This document shows, piece by piece, positions 36,408-47,601 of a stretch of 64,000 bases of DNA. Position 1 is the stretch's first letter. Each line of letters opens with the position of its first letter. Source of the DNA: Halomarinibacterium sedimenti (lineage in GTDB: Bacteria > Bacteroidota > Bacteroidia > Flavobacteriales > Flavobacteriaceae); assembly GCF_019312585.1 (NCBI RefSeq), contig NZ_JAHWDP010000003.1, positions 1-64,000 of the forward strand, in the 5' to 3' direction. The notes beneath the pieces were generated by a model. It did not search any database and was not told the origin of the DNA. It saw nothing but the letters and a program-made list of their open reading frames with translations. The position numbers were made by a program, and so were the translations under genes.

Positions 36408-38960
36408 TTATTCGTTGTTTTCGGTTTGTTCATCGGTAGTATCAATAGATGTGCCATTTTCAATATCTAAGGTTTCATCCTCAATGGCATCGTCATCATC
36501 ATCTTGCATTACCTTGGCCACAGCTGCGATAGAATCATCTCCTTTTACTTTTATTAAACGCACCCCTTGAGTAGCACGTCCCATAACTCGTAAATCTTCC
36601 ACTTCCATTCTAATTGCGATTCCAGATTTATTTATAATCATTAAATCATCGGTATCTGTTACACTTTTAATAGCTACTAAATTACCTGTTTTTTCGGTAA
36701 TGGAAATAGTTTTTACACCTTTTCCACCGCGATTTGTAATTCTATATACTGCTTCACCATCCTCTGGGTCATCAATATAGGTACGCTTTCCATAACCATT
36801 TTCTGAAACTACCAACACCGTTTCCTCCTGAGGATTTTCAATAGTAACCATTCCAATAACTTCATCTTTATCATGGGCTAGTGTAATTCCACGAACTCCT
36901 GAGGCATTTCTACCCATAGGTCTTGTTTTAGCCTCTTCAAAACGAATGGCTTTTCCTGAACGCAGTGCCAACATTACTTGGCTGTCACCGGTAGTTAGTT
37001 TTGCTTCCAAAAGTTCATCATCCTCACGAATGGTAATGGCATTAATTCCATTGGTTCGAGGCCTAGAATATTGCTCAAGTGGTGTTTTCTTTACTTGTCC
37101 TTTCTTAGTCGCCATAATTACATAATGGCTATTAATATAATCTTCATCTTTAAGATCCTGGGTACATATAAAGGCTTTTACTTTATCGTCTTGCTCAATA
37201 TTGATGAGGTTTTGTATTGCTCTTCCTTTTGAAGTTTTACTTCCTTCAGGGATTTCAAATACACGCATCCAGAAACATTTTCCTTTTTGGGTAAAGAACA
37301 ACATGTATTGGTGGTTTGTCCCCACAAATAGATGTTCTAGGAAATCTTCATTTCGTGTTGCTGAAGCCTTTTGTCCAACCCCTCCTCTATTTTGTGTTTT
37401 ATATTCGGTAAGAGAAGTACGTTTAATATAACCCGCGTGTGAAATAGTTATCACTACTTTTTCATCTGCAATTAAATCTGTAATACTTACATCACCACCA
37501 GCATATTCGATTACTGAACGCCGCTCATCACCAAATTTTTCCTTTATTTCGGCAAGTTCTTCTTTTATAATTTCCATTCTACGCTCTTTTTTGGCAAGAA
37601 TGTCTTTATAATCTTCAATAGTTTTCATTAATTCTTCATACTCACTACGAAGCTTATCCTGCTCTAGGCCAGTTAATTGGCGTAAACGCATTTCTACTAT
37701 TGCCTTTGCTTGTATTTCTGAAAGTTCAAAAGCATTTATCAATGCCTCTCTGGCTTCATCGGCATTAGCAGAAGCACGAATCAATCTAATTACTTCGTCT
37801 ATATTATCTGAAGCAATGATTAACCCTTCAAGAATATGTGCTCTTTCTTCAGCCTTACGGAGTAAATATTCAGTTCTTCTTGTGACAACTTCATGACGAT
37901 GCTCTACAAAATAGTGAATCAATTGTTTTAGATTCAACATTTGTGGACGTCCGTTTACAAGAGCAATATTATTAACACTAAAACTAGACTGAAGCGCTGT
38001 ATACTTATACAGCATATTAAGAACAATATTAGGAATTGCGTCTCTCTTTAATATATACACAATGCGCATTCCGTTTCTATCGGACTCATCGCGTATATTC
38101 GATATCCCTTCAATTTTTTTATCGTTAACTAAATCGGCAGTTTTCTTAATCATATCTGCCTTATTCACCTGATAAGGAATTTCTGTAACAATAATGGCTT
38201 CTCTCCCATCCACTTCCTCAAATCCTGCTTTACCACGTAAAACAACTCTTCCACGACCTGTATGAAAAGCTTCTCGAACCCCTTCGTAACCATAAATGAC
38301 ACCACCTGTTGGAAAGTCTGGTGCTTTCACATGTTGCATTAACCCATCAATATCAATATCATTATCATCTATGTAAGCAATAGTTCCGTCTATAACTTCC
38401 GAAAGGTTGTGAGGAGGCATATTGGTTGCCATCCCTACTGCAATCCCTGATGCACCATTAATTAGTAACCCAGGAACTTTTGTAGGTAAAACCGTAGGTT
38501 CCTGCAACGTATCATCGAAATTGAGTTGGTGGTCTACCGTCTCTTTATCGATATCGGCAAGCATTTCTTCCGAAATCTTTTGCATTCGTGCCTCGGTATA
38601 ACGCATGGCCGCAGGGCTATCACCATCAATAGATCCAAAGTTCCCCTGTCCATCGACCAACATATAACGCAAACTCCATTCTTGGGCCATACGCACCATG
38701 GCATCATACACCGAGGTATCTCCATGCGGGTGGTATTTACCCAAAACTTCTCCTACAATTCTTGCGGATTTTTTATGTGCGGTATTTGCCCTAACTCCTA
38801 ATTCATGCATGCCAAAGAGCACTCTTCGGTGAACGGGTTTCATACCGTCTCTAACATCTGGAAGAGCACGTGACACAATGACCGACATCGAATAATCGAT
38901 GTACGCCGATTTCATTTCATCTTCTATATTAATCGGGATTAATTTTTCGCCTTCAGCCAT
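36408..38960 (-). CDS. gyrA: DNA gyrase subunit A
   Basis: 850 aa, full length. The breakage-reunion domain has the catalytic tyrosine Tyr121 in AAMRYTEAR. The quinolone-region helix reads [12 protein letters not shown], with Thr at the position of E. coli Ser83 and Asp at that of Asp87. The C-terminal domain has the GyrA-box-like QNRGGVGQK and six beta-pinwheel repeats. The tail is very acidic (DDDDAIEDE). With GyrB it introduces negative supercoils. Confidence 0.97.
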   Translation of the reverse strand: MAEGEKLIPINIEDEMKSAYIDYSMSVIVSRALPDVRDGMKPVHRRVLFGMHELGVRANTAHKKSARIVGEVLGKYHPHGDTSVYDAMVRMAQEWSLRYMLVDGQGNFGSIDGDSPAAMRYTEARMQKISEEMLADIDKETVDHQLNFDDTLQEPTVLPTKVPGLLINGASGIAVGMATNMPPHNLSEVIDGTIAYIDDNDIDIDGLMQHVKAPDFPTGGVIYGYEGVREAFHTGRGRVVLRGKAGFEEVDGREAIIVTEIPYQVNKADMIKKTADLVNDKKIEGISNIRDESDRNGMRIVYILKRDAIPNIVLNMLYKYTALQSSFSVNNIALVNGRPQMLNLKQLIHYFVEHRHEVVTRRTEYLLRKAEERAHILEGLIIASDNIDEVIRLIRASANADEAREALINAFELSEIQAKAIVEMRLRQLTGLEQDKLRSEYEELMKTIEDYKDILAKKERRMEIIKEELAEIKEKFGDERRSVIEYAGGDVSITDLIADEKVVITISHAGYIKRTSLTEYKTQNRGGVGQKASATRNEDFLEHLFVGTNHQYMLFFTQKGKCFWMRVFEIPEGSKTSKGRAIQNLINIEQDDKVKAFICTQDLKDEDYINSHYVIMATKKGQVKKTPLEQYSRPRTNGINAITIREDDELLEAKLTTGDSQVMLALRSGKAIRFEEAKTRPMGRNASGVRGITLAHDKDEVIGMVTIENPQEETVLVVSENGYGKRTYIDDPEDGEAVYRITNRGGKGVKTISITEKTGNLVAIKSVTDTDDLMIINKSGIAIRMEVEDLRVMGRATQGVRLIKVKGDDSIAAVAKVMQDDDDDAIEDETLDIENGTSIDTTDEQTENNE

Positions 38961-39075
38961 AAGTATTTAACTATATTTTTAGAGGATTAAACTAAGTGAG
39001 CAATATACAGCATTTTGTAGGTTTAATAAGGTCTTTTGAAGGGTAAAATTCACATTTTTATTAACAAATTTTGGC

Positions 39076-39106
39076 TTGCAAACCGTTAATAACTATCGTA
39101 CTTTAG
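39076..39106 (+). promoter_or_regulatory. Candidate promoter for clpC (TTG, 20 nt, TACTTTAG)
   Basis: TTG at 39076-39078 and TACTTTAG at 39099-39106 match the -33/-7 pair with a 20-nt spacer. This gives a leader of about 110 nt before the ATG at 39221. The rest of the 260-bp gyrA-clpC spacer shows no gene. Confidence 0.4.
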
Positions 39107-39220
39107 CCTTTGATATTTACGCAATTTTGTTTCCTTTTACTTATGCTTTATCAATAAGGCACAAATTTTGCCGTTATCATACTTTATTTTTAATAAATTT
39201 ATACCGAAGGACCCCAGTTT

Positions 39221-41776
39221 ATGGATGATAATTTTTCGCCAAGAGTAAAAGACGTGATTGCTTATAGCAAGGAAGAAGCCTTGCGTTTAGGTCATGATTT
39301 TATTGGCACAGAACACTTAATGCTTGGACTATTAAGAGACGGTAATGGAAAAGCGGTGACTATATTAAATGCACTTGATGTGGATTTAAATCATTTACGC
39401 AGAAAAGTAGAAATTCTTAGTCCAGCAAACCCAAATGCAGCCAATACTGCAAATGATAAAAAAAATTTACACCTAACACGACAAGCAGAACGTGCTTTAA
39501 AGACTACTTTTTTAGAAGCAAAGCTATTTCAAAGTAATTCTATTAATACAGCCCATTTGCTATTGTGTATTTTAAGAAATGAAAATGACCCTACTACAAA
39601 ATTGCTTCATAAAATGAAAGTAGATTACGATGGGGTAAAAGATCAATTTAAATCTATGATTACAGAAGATAAAGATTATATAGAACCTACTTCTTCAGAA
39701 TTCTCAAACGAAGATGATGACAATTCTGCTGCAGATAGTGATAAGGAAAACTTATTTGCCAGTGCTTCGGGTGCCAAAGGAACAAAGAAATCAAAAACAC
39801 CTGTTCTAGACAATTTTGGGAGAGATTTAACCTCACTTGCAGAAGATGGCAAACTTGACCCTGTCGTGGGAAGAGAAAATGAAATACAACGTGTGTCGCA
39901 GATTTTAAGCCGACGAAAGAAAAACAACCCATTGCTTATAGGTGAACCTGGTGTTGGTAAATCGGCTATTGCCGAAGGATTAGCGCTTAGAATCATTCAG
40001 AGAAAAGTATCAAGAATTTTATACGATAAGCGTGTCGTAACTCTTGATCTTGCAAGTTTAGTAGCAGGAACGAAGTATCGTGGACAGTTTGAAGAACGAA
40101 TGAAGGCGGTTATGAACGAGCTAGAGAAAAATGATGATATCATTCTATTTATTGATGAAATTCATACCATTGTGGGTGCTGGAGGAGCTACGGGTTCTCT
40201 GGATGCATCTAATATGTTTAAACCTGCTTTGGCAAGAGGGGAAATTCAATGTATTGGAGCCACGACTCTAGATGAGTACCGACAATATATTGAAAAAGAT
40301 GGTGCCTTAGAAAGACGTTTTCAAAAGGTTTTAGTTGAGCCTACTTCGGTAGAGGAAACTATTGAGATTCTTCAGAATATAAAAGACAAATACGAATCAC
40401 ATCACAACGTAACCTATACAGATGATGCCTTAATTGCTTGTGTTAAGTTAACTAATAGATATATGACCGAGCGTTTTCTTCCGGACAAAGCTATAGATGC
40501 TTTAGATGAAGCGGGTTCTCGCGTGCATATAACAAATATCCACGTTCCAGAAAAGATTTTGGAAATTGAAGGAAAACTTGAGGAAGTTAGAGAACAGAAA
40601 AATTCTGTAGTCAAAAAACAAAAATATGAAGAGGCTGCCAAGCTAAGGGATGATGAAAAAAATCTTGAAAAAGAATTATTGAATGCTCAAGAAGCTTGGG
40701 AAACTGAATCAAAGCTACACCGTGAAAAAGTGGACGAAGAAAATGTTGCCGAAGTCGTTTCCATGATGACCGGTATTCCCGTAAATAGAATTGCTCAAAC
40801 GGAAAGCACAAAGCTTGCTGCCCTACCCGACCGTATTAAAGGAAAGGTAATTGGTCAAGATGAAGCTGTCTCTAAAGTGGTAAAAGCCATTCAGCGTAAC
40901 AGAGCTGGATTAAAAGATCCTAACAAGCCAATTGGTTCTTTTATATTTTTAGGTCAAACGGGTGTTGGTAAAACCCAACTTGCCAAAGTATTGGCCAGAG
41001 AACTATTTGATAGCGATAATGCGCTAGTGAGAATAGATATGAGTGAATATATGGAAAAATTCGCGGTATCTAGACTTGTTGGTGCGCCTCCAGGTTATGT
41101 TGGGTATGAAGAAGGTGGACAATTAACCGAAAAGATTAGAAGAAAACCTTATGCAGTTGTGCTTTTGGATGAGATAGAAAAAGCACATCCTGACGTTTTC
41201 AATATGTTATTACAGGTGCTTGATGATGGATACCTTACTGATAGTTTGGGTCGAAAAATTGATTTTAGAAACACGATCATTATCATGACTTCTAATATTG
41301 GTGCACGAAAACTTCAAGATTTTGGTCAAGGGGTTGGATTTGGCACTGCCGCTAAAGCAAGTCAGGTAGATTCTAATGCAAAAAGTGTTATTGAAAATGC
41401 GTTAAAGAAAACCTTTGCCCCTGAATTTTTAAATCGTGTTGATGATGTAATGGTATTTAATCCGCTAGAAAGAGAACATATTCATAAGATAATTGATATT
41501 GAACTAAATCAATTATTCAATAGAATTCTAGATCTTGGTTACACTTTAAATCTTACGGATAAAGCAAAAGATTATATTGCTAATAAAGGTTTTGACAAAG
41601 ACTATGGTGCAAGGCCTTTAAAAAGAGCCATACAAAAATACATTGAAGATGCACTTGCCGAAGAGATTATCAATGCAACCTTAAAAGAAGGAGATACCAT
41701 TACCATGGATCTCGATGAGAAAAAGGATGAATTGACCATTAAAATTAAGAAACAGAAAAAAGCTACGGAATCGTAG
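39221..41776 (+). CDS. clpC: ATP-dependent Clp protease ATP-binding subunit ClpC
   Basis: 851 aa. The order is two N-terminal Clp repeats (residues about 1-150), AAA+ domain 1 with Walker [10 protein letters not shown], a UVR motif ([18 protein letters not shown]), AAA+ domain 2 with [12 protein letters not shown], and the D2-small domain ([20 protein letters not shown]). A Clp ATPase of this kind unfolds substrates for ClpP. A terminator hairpin includes its stop codon. Confidence 0.95.
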   Translation: MDDNFSPRVKDVIAYSKEEALRLGHDFIGTEHLMLGLLRDGNGKAVTILNALDVDLNHLRRKVEILSPANPNAANTANDKKNLHLTRQAERALKTTFLEAKLFQSNSINTAHLLLCILRNENDPTTKLLHKMKVDYDGVKDQFKSMITEDKDYIEPTSSEFSNEDDDNSAADSDKENLFASASGAKGTKKSKTPVLDNFGRDLTSLAEDGKLDPVVGRENEIQRVSQILSRRKKNNPLLIGEPGVGKSAIAEGLALRIIQRKVSRILYDKRVVTLDLASLVAGTKYRGQFEERMKAVMNELEKNDDIILFIDEIHTIVGAGGATGSLDASNMFKPALARGEIQCIGATTLDEYRQYIEKDGALERRFQKVLVEPTSVEETIEILQNIKDKYESHHNVTYTDDALIACVKLTNRYMTERFLPDKAIDALDEAGSRVHITNIHVPEKILEIEGKLEEVREQKNSVVKKQKYEEAAKLRDDEKNLEKELLNAQEAWETESKLHREKVDEENVAEVVSMMTGIPVNRIAQTESTKLAALPDRIKGKVIGQDEAVSKVVKAIQRNRAGLKDPNKPIGSFIFLGQTGVGKTQLAKVLARELFDSDNALVRIDMSEYMEKFAVSRLVGAPPGYVGYEEGGQLTEKIRRKPYAVVLLDEIEKAHPDVFNMLLQVLDDGYLTDSLGRKIDFRNTIIIMTSNIGARKLQDFGQGVGFGTAAKASQVDSNAKSVIENALKKTFAPEFLNRVDDVMVFNPLEREHIHKIIDIELNQLFNRILDLGYTLNLTDKAKDYIANKGFDKDYGARPLKRAIQKYIEDALAEEIINATLKEGDTITMDLDEKKDELTIKIKKQKKATES

Positions 41777-41787
41777 CTTTTTTTTTA
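41757..41787 (+). terminator. Terminator overlapping the clpC stop codon
   Basis: The stem AAAAGCTACG / CGTAGCTTTT with loop GAAT includes the TAG stop (41774-41776), and a long T run follows. Termination therefore begins within the last codons of clpC. Confidence 0.85.
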
Positions 41788-41822
41788 CTTTTTCATATCT
41801 TTAGTAGAATACAGTTATAATT

Positions 41823-42191
41823 TTGAAAAAGTTATATAAGCTAAAGTTTGGAGAAGTTCATATACATGACTTCTATGTAATGGCAATAATTGCTGAAGGG
41901 GTTATTATTGATAAAAAAAATAGTGATACCATCATCGAACTTGCCGTAAAGCATTTTCCTAATGATTCTTTTGGCTATATAACTCATAGAATCCATTCTT
42001 ATTCTGTTGATCCCACTGTTTATAAAGATGTAGCTGAAATTAAGAATCTTGTTGGATTTGCAATCGTTACAGGTAATAGCAAGGGATTAAAAAATTCAGA
42101 TTTTGAACAATTCTTTATTAAAAAACCATCAAAAGCTTTTAAAGAATTGGATGAGGCGATACGCTGGGTAAAAGAGCTTATAGAAAATTAA
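41823..42191 (+). CDS. Small conserved hypothetical protein, paralogue of the gene at 58689
   Basis: 122 aa, TTG start; the alignment with its paralogue at 58689-59060 begins at the same place and supports this start. Shared features are an EGV early, YS-x-DP in the middle, LVG-x-A-x-V, and EAI-x-W-x-x-EL at the C-terminus. It has no signal peptide or membrane helix and is soluble. A STAS/SpoIIAA-like fold is possible by size and pattern, but that is a guess. A TAATTTTG element at 41818-41825 overlaps the start codon, so the promoter is unclear. Confidence 0.8.
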   Translation: MKKLYKLKFGEVHIHDFYVMAIIAEGVIIDKKNSDTIIELAVKHFPNDSFGYITHRIHSYSVDPTVYKDVAEIKNLVGFAIVTGNSKGLKNSDFEQFFIKKPSKAFKELDEAIRWVKELIEN

Positions 42192-42205
42192 TTATCGGTT
42201 TACAA

Positions 42206-43717
42206 TTATTCAAAAAGCAACTCATTTTCAATAATAAAACTTTTTAAAAAAGATTGTGTCTTTTTTATATCAAGAGCTAACAATCGATCTTCAGAAACAA
42301 AAGAAACTTCTTTCCTATAACTTTCTAGAAATGTTTCAATAAATGAGGAAGATTTTTTTGGTCTTCGAAATTCTAATGCCTGAGAAGCATTCATTAATTC
42401 TATAGAAAGTATGGTTTCTAAATTCTCTAATACTTTATAACATTTCGTAGCTGCGTTAGCTCCCATACTTACATGGTCCTCTTGCCCATTAGAAGAAACA
42501 ATAGAATCCACCGAAGCTGGAGTAGCTAATTGCTTATTCTGACTTACAATACTAGCTGCTGTATATTGTGGAATCATAAACCCACTATTGAGACCTGGGT
42601 TATCCACTAAAAAAGCTGGCAAATTTCTTAGACCTGAAATTAATTGGTAGGTTCTCCTTTCAGAAATACTACCCAATTCCGCCAAGGCGATTGCCAAATA
42701 GTCTAAAGCCAATGCTAACGGTTGTCCATGAAAATTTCCGCCAGAAATTATTGTATCTTCTTTTATGAAAATATTTGGGTTATCTGTAACCGAATTCATT
42801 TCAGTTTTAAAGGTCCTATGTACAAAATGCAGGGTGTCTTTACTTGCCCCGTGGACTTGAGGTACACAGCGAAACGAATATGGATCTTGTACTTTTTTAT
42901 CTTCTGAAGCTGCTATTTCGCTTCCATTTAAAAATTCTAAAATTTGTTCTGCAGTTTTTACTTGTCCGCGATGGGGTCGCACCATATGAACCAAGGCATT
43001 ATAGGGACTCATGTTGCAATTAAAAGCATCAATAGAGATAGAAGCGATTAAATCGGTTAAATAAGATAATTTATATCCTTTCAAAAGGCAATATACTCCA
43101 TAGGCACTCATAAACTGAGTACCATTCAATAATGCCAATCCTTCTTTTGCTTGCAACACAATGGGCTCCCAATTGTACTTTTTAAGAACTTTGTCTGACG
43201 CAATAATGTTATCTCCGTCATAAACATCTCCTTTACCTAAAAGTGGCAACGAAAGATGTGCCAATGGAGCTAGGTCTCCAGACGCACCAAGACTTCCTTG
43301 TTCATAAATTACTGGCACTACGTCATGATTATAAAAATCTACTAAGCGGGTTACGGTTTCCAATTGTATTCCGCTATAACCATAACTTAACGATTGTATT
43401 TTAAGTAAAAGCATAAGCTTTACTATTTCCTTAGGCACCAAATTTCCTGTACCGCATGCATGTGACATCACAAGGTTTTCCTGTAACTTTGAAAGGTTTT
43501 CAGAAGATATTTTTACATCACAAAGAGAACCAAACCCTGTATTTATTCCATAAATTGGGGTGTCGTTTTGTTTAATCTTTTTTTGAAGATACTCGTGCGA
43601 TTTTTTAATATTTAAAACAGCTTCTTCAGATAAATCAAGCTTTTTATTGGTATCTAAAATATCCTTAATAGTAGCAAGGGTAAGTAAGTCTGAACTTATA
43701 TAATGGATTGTTTCCAT
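42206..43717 (-). CDS. hutH: Histidine ammonia-lyase (HutH)
   Basis: 503 aa from the ATG of METIHYISSD; the open frame runs on to a TTG at 43789, but the extra residues are not like the family. The MIO prosthetic group forms from Ala-Ser-Gly in GSLGASGDLAPLAHL (near residues 142-146). YGINTGFGSLCDV and QEDHVSMGANAA are other family motifs. It deaminates L-histidine to urocanate; related enzymes use tyrosine or phenylalanine. No other hut gene is next to it in this window. Confidence 0.88.
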   Translation of the reverse strand: METIHYISSDLLTLATIKDILDTNKKLDLSEEAVLNIKKSHEYLQKKIKQNDTPIYGINTGFGSLCDVKISSENLSKLQENLVMSHACGTGNLVPKEIVKLMLLLKIQSLSYGYSGIQLETVTRLVDFYNHDVVPVIYEQGSLGASGDLAPLAHLSLPLLGKGDVYDGDNIIASDKVLKKYNWEPIVLQAKEGLALLNGTQFMSAYGVYCLLKGYKLSYLTDLIASISIDAFNCNMSPYNALVHMVRPHRGQVKTAEQILEFLNGSEIAASEDKKVQDPYSFRCVPQVHGASKDTLHFVHRTFKTEMNSVTDNPNIFIKEDTIISGGNFHGQPLALALDYLAIALAELGSISERRTYQLISGLRNLPAFLVDNPGLNSGFMIPQYTAASIVSQNKQLATPASVDSIVSSNGQEDHVSMGANAATKCYKVLENLETILSIELMNASQALEFRRPKKSSSFIETFLESYRKEVSFVSEDRLLALDIKKTQSFLKSFIIENELLFE

Positions 43718-43821
43718 AAAAAGGGGTTGTTTCGCAAAAGTACAATTTAATGTGAAGGTTTTTATAAAATTTGCCTTTGCATTAAACAAAAAACTATTTT
43801 CGCAGTGTAAATCAAATAATT

Positions 43822-44826
43822 ATGAAATATTCAATCTTTGCATTTGTTTCAATTTTATTCATATCCTGCAATCAACCCGTAGAAAAGGATTACGTAAGTT
43901 TCTCAGGAAAAATAAAGAATAAAAATAGTGATACTATTAAAATTCGAAGCAAGGAGTATTCAAAAACCATTCTAGTAAATGAAGACGGTACCTTTAGTGA
44001 TACATTAAAACTAAAACCAGGGCTTTATTCTTTTAATGACGGTGTAGAAGGTACTCGTGTTTTTCTGAAAAACGGTTACGAAATTACAATGACACTTGAC
44101 ACCGAAATGTTTGATGAAACCATAAAATATGAAGGAATTGGAGCCGAAAACAATAACTTTCTAGCTGAAAAATCCCTATTGGAAGAGAAACTTTTCGACA
44201 TTGATGTAGACGACTACAACCAAGAAACATTAGATATGAAACTTTCATCTATTGAAAGTGAATTATCTCAATTTGTAGATACAAAACAGAACTTAGATAC
44301 TATGGTTGTGAATAGTTCCAAAAAAAGCATTCAAGGTAATATTAAGGCATACAAAGGTTATTTAAGCGAGTTAATTGCACTAAGAGAAAACCTACCCGCG
44401 GGGACCCCCTCTCCTACCTTTGAAGGTTATGAAAACCACGCTGGAGGCACTTCAAGTCTAGTAGACTTAAAAGGCAAATATGTATATGTAGATGTGTGGG
44501 CTACTTGGTGTGGACCTTGTAAAGTTGAAATTCCATATCTAAAAGAAGTTGAAAAAGAATTTCACAACAAAAATATTGCTTTTGTAAGTATCTCTATAGA
44601 CAAAGCAAAAGACCATGAGAAATGGGTTGCTATGGTAAGTGAAAAAGAATTAAGTGGAGTACAATTATTTGCAGACAATGATTGGAATTCCAAATTTGTA
44701 AAAGACTATTACATAAATGGTATTCCACGATTTATACTTATAGATCCTAGCGGAAACATTGTAACACCAGATGCTCCGAGACCTTCAAATCCCAAGCTTA
44801 AAGAAATGCTTAACGGATTATTATAG
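43822..44826 (+). CDS. Lipoprotein with DUF4369 and thioredoxin (TlpA-like) domain
   Basis: 334 aa. The lipobox ILFISC puts the anchored Cys at residue 16. Residues about 20-120 are a DUF4369-like beta domain, then a helical linker, then a TlpA/ResA-type thioredoxin domain with VDVWATWCGPCKVEI (near residues 225-235) and the cis-Pro region NGIPRFILIDP. It is a periplasmic thiol-disulfide oxidoreductase, likely for cytochrome maturation or general reduction. It faces nnrD on a shared terminator. Confidence 0.9.
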   Translation: MKYSIFAFVSILFISCNQPVEKDYVSFSGKIKNKNSDTIKIRSKEYSKTILVNEDGTFSDTLKLKPGLYSFNDGVEGTRVFLKNGYEITMTLDTEMFDETIKYEGIGAENNNFLAEKSLLEEKLFDIDVDDYNQETLDMKLSSIESELSQFVDTKQNLDTMVVNSSKKSIQGNIKAYKGYLSELIALRENLPAGTPSPTFEGYENHAGGTSSLVDLKGKYVYVDVWATWCGPCKVEIPYLKEVEKEFHNKNIAFVSISIDKAKDHEKWVAMVSEKELSGVQLFADNDWNSKFVKDYYINGIPRFILIDPSGNIVTPDAPRPSNPKLKEMLNGLL

Positions 44827-44830
44827 ATTT

Positions 44831-44857
44831 AAAAGCTCCAAATATGGAGCTTTTTTT
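44831..44857. terminator. Terminator between the thioredoxin-like gene and nnrD/E
   Basis: A perfect 10-bp stem (AAAAGCTCCA / TGGAGCTTTT) with a 4-nt loop and T run lies between convergent genes and overlaps the end of the nnrD/E stop codon. Confidence 0.85.
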
Positions 44858-46406
44858 ATGCCTCTTCCTCTGATTCTGTTTGAGGCATTTCCTCTTTTTG
44901 AAATAACATTAAAAAAGCACTTCCTATATGTTCTATGATGTCGCTAGCAATTAATGCTTCAAAGCCTTTTTCTTGAGAAACTAAATTTCCAGCACTTCCA
45001 TGTAAATACACACCAAAGACAGCTGCAAGTAACGGGTCATAGCCTTGAGACAATAACCCTGCAATCATTCCACTTAAAACATCGCCACTACCAGCCGTTG
45101 CCATTCCAGGATTTCCAGTGTTATTTATATAAAGATTGTCGCCATTTACCACAATCGTGTGAGCTCCTTTTAACACGATAACCACCTCAAACTTTTTTGA
45201 AAATTCTTTGGCTTTTTCGAGTTTATCGAAATCATTTTTCCATTCGCCCAAAAGTCTTTTCAGTTCTCCTTCGTGAGGTGTTAGGATACTTTGTTTCGGG
45301 AGCACTTTCAATAATGTTCTATCATTTGCAATGCAGTTAATCGCATCCGCATCAATAACAAAATATGTTTCGAGTATTTCAGTAAACAAATCCTTTAAAG
45401 CTTTACAACTTTCAGTATGCTGCCCCATTCCCATTCCTGCTACAATAGTAGTTGGCTTAAAATCAAGAATAACTTTTGAAATATGAAATTCCGAAGAATC
45501 GGTCACAGTCATAACTTCCGGAACCGAAATTTGCAGTATATCATTCCCACATTTAGGAACATACGCAGTAACTAAACCTGCTCCTACTCTCAAAGCCGCT
45601 TTTGAAGTAAATGATACTGCACCCATTTTTCCTTTGCTTCCACCCACAACCAATGTATGACCGTAGACCCCCTTATGGGCAAATTTTTCTCGTTGTTTAT
45701 AGAATTGTTGCGCTTGAGGTTTGTAAATAAGTTGTGCTAATGGTTTTTCATTATAAAGATGTTCCGAATCCAACCCAATATCAAGTATTTCAAAATAGGG
45801 TACAAACACCCCAGTTTCGGGTAAAAAAAACGACAACTTAGGTGCTTGAAAGGTTAGCGTATGGTTAGCTTTTACTACGGCATCTGCATCTAATAAGGGT
45901 TCATTAGCCGAAATACCACTGGGGATATCTACAGATAATCGAAAGGCTTTTTGAGCATTTAAATACTGAATTAATGCTTTTACCCACCCTTCAGGCGCAC
46001 GATTTAAACCTATTCCAAACAAACAATCCACGATAATATCATCTGGATGGATTTCTGGGAAATCTTCTTCAGATCTCATTAAAACCGGCCACTTTTTTGT
46101 GACACTTTTTACCCTGTCATAATTAATTAGAAAACATTTCGATCGCTTGTCTGTAAAATTTGCGACATAGATATTAACGTTATAACCGCTCTCAATAAGC
46201 AATCTTCCCAATGCCAATCCATCTCCACCGTTGTTTCCAATGCCACAAAATATATGAATGGGAACTTGAGCTCCTTGCATACGCTGATGTAGCCAATTAA
46301 ATATTTGGGTTGCTGCTCGCTCCATTAAATCCACAGAGGAAATTCCTTGCTTTTCACAAGTAATCTCGTCGGCATTATAAAGCTGTTTTGAAGAAAATAT
46401 TTTCAT
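44856..46406 (-). CDS. nnrD: Bifunctional NAD(P)H-hydrate epimerase / ADP-dependent dehydratase
   Basis: 516 aa from MKIFSSKQLYNADE (ATG at 46406; the frame is open to 46448). The N-terminal YjeF_N domain has FCGIGNNGGDGLALGR. The C-terminal ribokinase-like domain has VVGGSKGKMGAV, ILTPHEGELKRLLG and TAGSGDVLSGMIAGLL. It repairs damaged NADHX/NADPHX to NAD(P)H. The C-terminus carries a short acidic extension (EEMPQTESEEEA). It is divergent from gcvT. Confidence 0.95.
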   Translation of the reverse strand: MKIFSSKQLYNADEITCEKQGISSVDLMERAATQIFNWLHQRMQGAQVPIHIFCGIGNNGGDGLALGRLLIESGYNVNIYVANFTDKRSKCFLINYDRVKSVTKKWPVLMRSEEDFPEIHPDDIIVDCLFGIGLNRAPEGWVKALIQYLNAQKAFRLSVDIPSGISANEPLLDADAVVKANHTLTFQAPKLSFFLPETGVFVPYFEILDIGLDSEHLYNEKPLAQLIYKPQAQQFYKQREKFAHKGVYGHTLVVGGSKGKMGAVSFTSKAALRVGAGLVTAYVPKCGNDILQISVPEVMTVTDSSEFHISKVILDFKPTTIVAGMGMGQHTESCKALKDLFTEILETYFVIDADAINCIANDRTLLKVLPKQSILTPHEGELKRLLGEWKNDFDKLEKAKEFSKKFEVVIVLKGAHTIVVNGDNLYINNTGNPGMATAGSGDVLSGMIAGLLSQGYDPLLAAVFGVYLHGSAGNLVSQEKGFEALIASDIIEHIGSAFLMLFQKEEMPQTESEEEA

Positions 46407-46484
46407 TCGCTCATTTTTTATGCAAGTTACTACCCTTGTTGAAAACAATCAAACAATTTACACGTTCCCTTTTTGAAGAATAGT

Positions 46485-46492
46485 TACATTTG
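46485..46492 (+). promoter_or_regulatory. Candidate -7 element TACATTTG for gcvT
   Basis: A perfect TAnnTTTG match 17 nt before the ATG at 46510. The -33 half is not clear. Confidence 0.45.
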
Positions 46493-46509
46493 CCAAAATT
46501 TTTAAAGAG

Positions 46510-47592
46510 ATGAAGAATACTGCACTTACTCACGTTCACGAAAAATTGGGAGCCAAAATGGTGCCTTTTGCAGGTTATAATATGCCTGTTTCTTATGAAG
46601 GAGTTACCGCCGAACACGAAACCGTTCGTACCGGTGTTGGGGTTTTTGACGTGTCACACATGGGCGAATTCTTAGTTTCTGGACCCCATTCGCTTGAACT
46701 AATTCAGAAAGTTACCAGTAATGATGCCTCAAAATTGGTAGATTACCAAGCACAGTATAGCTGTTTACCAAATGATACAGGCGGTATTGTTGATGATTTA
46801 ATCATTTATAGAATTAATGCCGAAAAATGGGTGTTGGTGGTAAATGCCTCCAACATTGAAAAGGATTGGAATTGGATAAGCAAACACAATTCTATGGGTG
46901 CAGAGCTTCGTAATTTATCTGAAGATTTTTCGTTGCTTGCTATTCAGGGTCCAAAGGCTGTTGAGGCGATGCAATCCTTAACAAGTGAAGATTTAAATGC
47001 CATAAAGTTTTATCATTTTAAAGTTGCCGACTTTGCTGGCATTGAAAATGTAATGATAAGTGCAACTGGCTATACAGGTAGTGGTGGATTCGAAATTTAT
47101 TGTAAGAATAGCGAAGTTGAACAAGTTTGGAATAAAGTTTTTGAAGCGGGTGCAGCCTATGGAATTAAACCCATTGGTTTAGCCGCGCGCGATACGCTTC
47201 GATTGGAGATGGGATACTGCCTCTATGGAAATGATATAGACGACACCACCTCACCTATTGAAGCCGGTTTAGGATGGATTACCAAATTCACCAAAGATTT
47301 TATCAATGCTGAAAATCTTCAGAAAGAAAAAGAAAAGGGCCCAGAGCGAAGACTCGTTGCTTTTGAGTTAAACGAGCGCGGAATTCCTCGGCAAGGTTAT
47401 GATATTGTAGATGGAAACGGTAAAGTAATTGGAAATGTTACGAGTGGCACAATGTCTCCTTCACTAAATAAAGGAATTGGAATGGGATACGTGCCTACTA
47501 TTTTTAAAGATCCAGGCACCCAAATTCATATACAAATTAGAAAAAATGCTGTTCCAGCTACCGTTGTAAAACTGCCATTTTATAAAGGCTAA
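46510..47592 (+). CDS. gcvT: Aminomethyltransferase of the glycine cleavage system (T protein)
   Basis: 360 aa, full length. It has [38 protein letters not shown], the THF-site Asp region [29 protein letters not shown] and [11 protein letters not shown]. It moves the aminomethyl unit from the H protein to tetrahydrofolate. The other gcv genes are not in the window. glsA follows at 9 nt. Confidence 0.97.
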   Translation: MKNTALTHVHEKLGAKMVPFAGYNMPVSYEGVTAEHETVRTGVGVFDVSHMGEFLVSGPHSLELIQKVTSNDASKLVDYQAQYSCLPNDTGGIVDDLIIYRINAEKWVLVVNASNIEKDWNWISKHNSMGAELRNLSEDFSLLAIQGPKAVEAMQSLTSEDLNAIKFYHFKVADFAGIENVMISATGYTGSGGFEIYCKNSEVEQVWNKVFEAGAAYGIKPIGLAARDTLRLEMGYCLYGNDIDDTTSPIEAGLGWITKFTKDFINAENLQKEKEKGPERRLVAFELNERGIPRQGYDIVDGNGKVIGNVTSGTMSPSLNKGIGMGYVPTIFKDPGTQIHIQIRKNAVPATVVKLPFYKG

Positions 47593-47601
47593 TTAGATTC
47601 T

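Noticed and set aside
36392-36463. N-terminal extension of the TPR protein by 24 residues
   Set aside because: The signal peptide begins at the ATG at 36391; the extension would overlap the end of gyrA.
36408-38960. Thr at the GyrA Ser83 position as a resistance mutation
   Set aside because: Natural variation at this site is common between phyla. The sequence alone does not show resistance.
41818-41825. TAATTTTG as the promoter of the 41823 gene
   Set aside because: The element overlaps the start codon, so transcription would begin after it. The match is probably chance or serves a different start.
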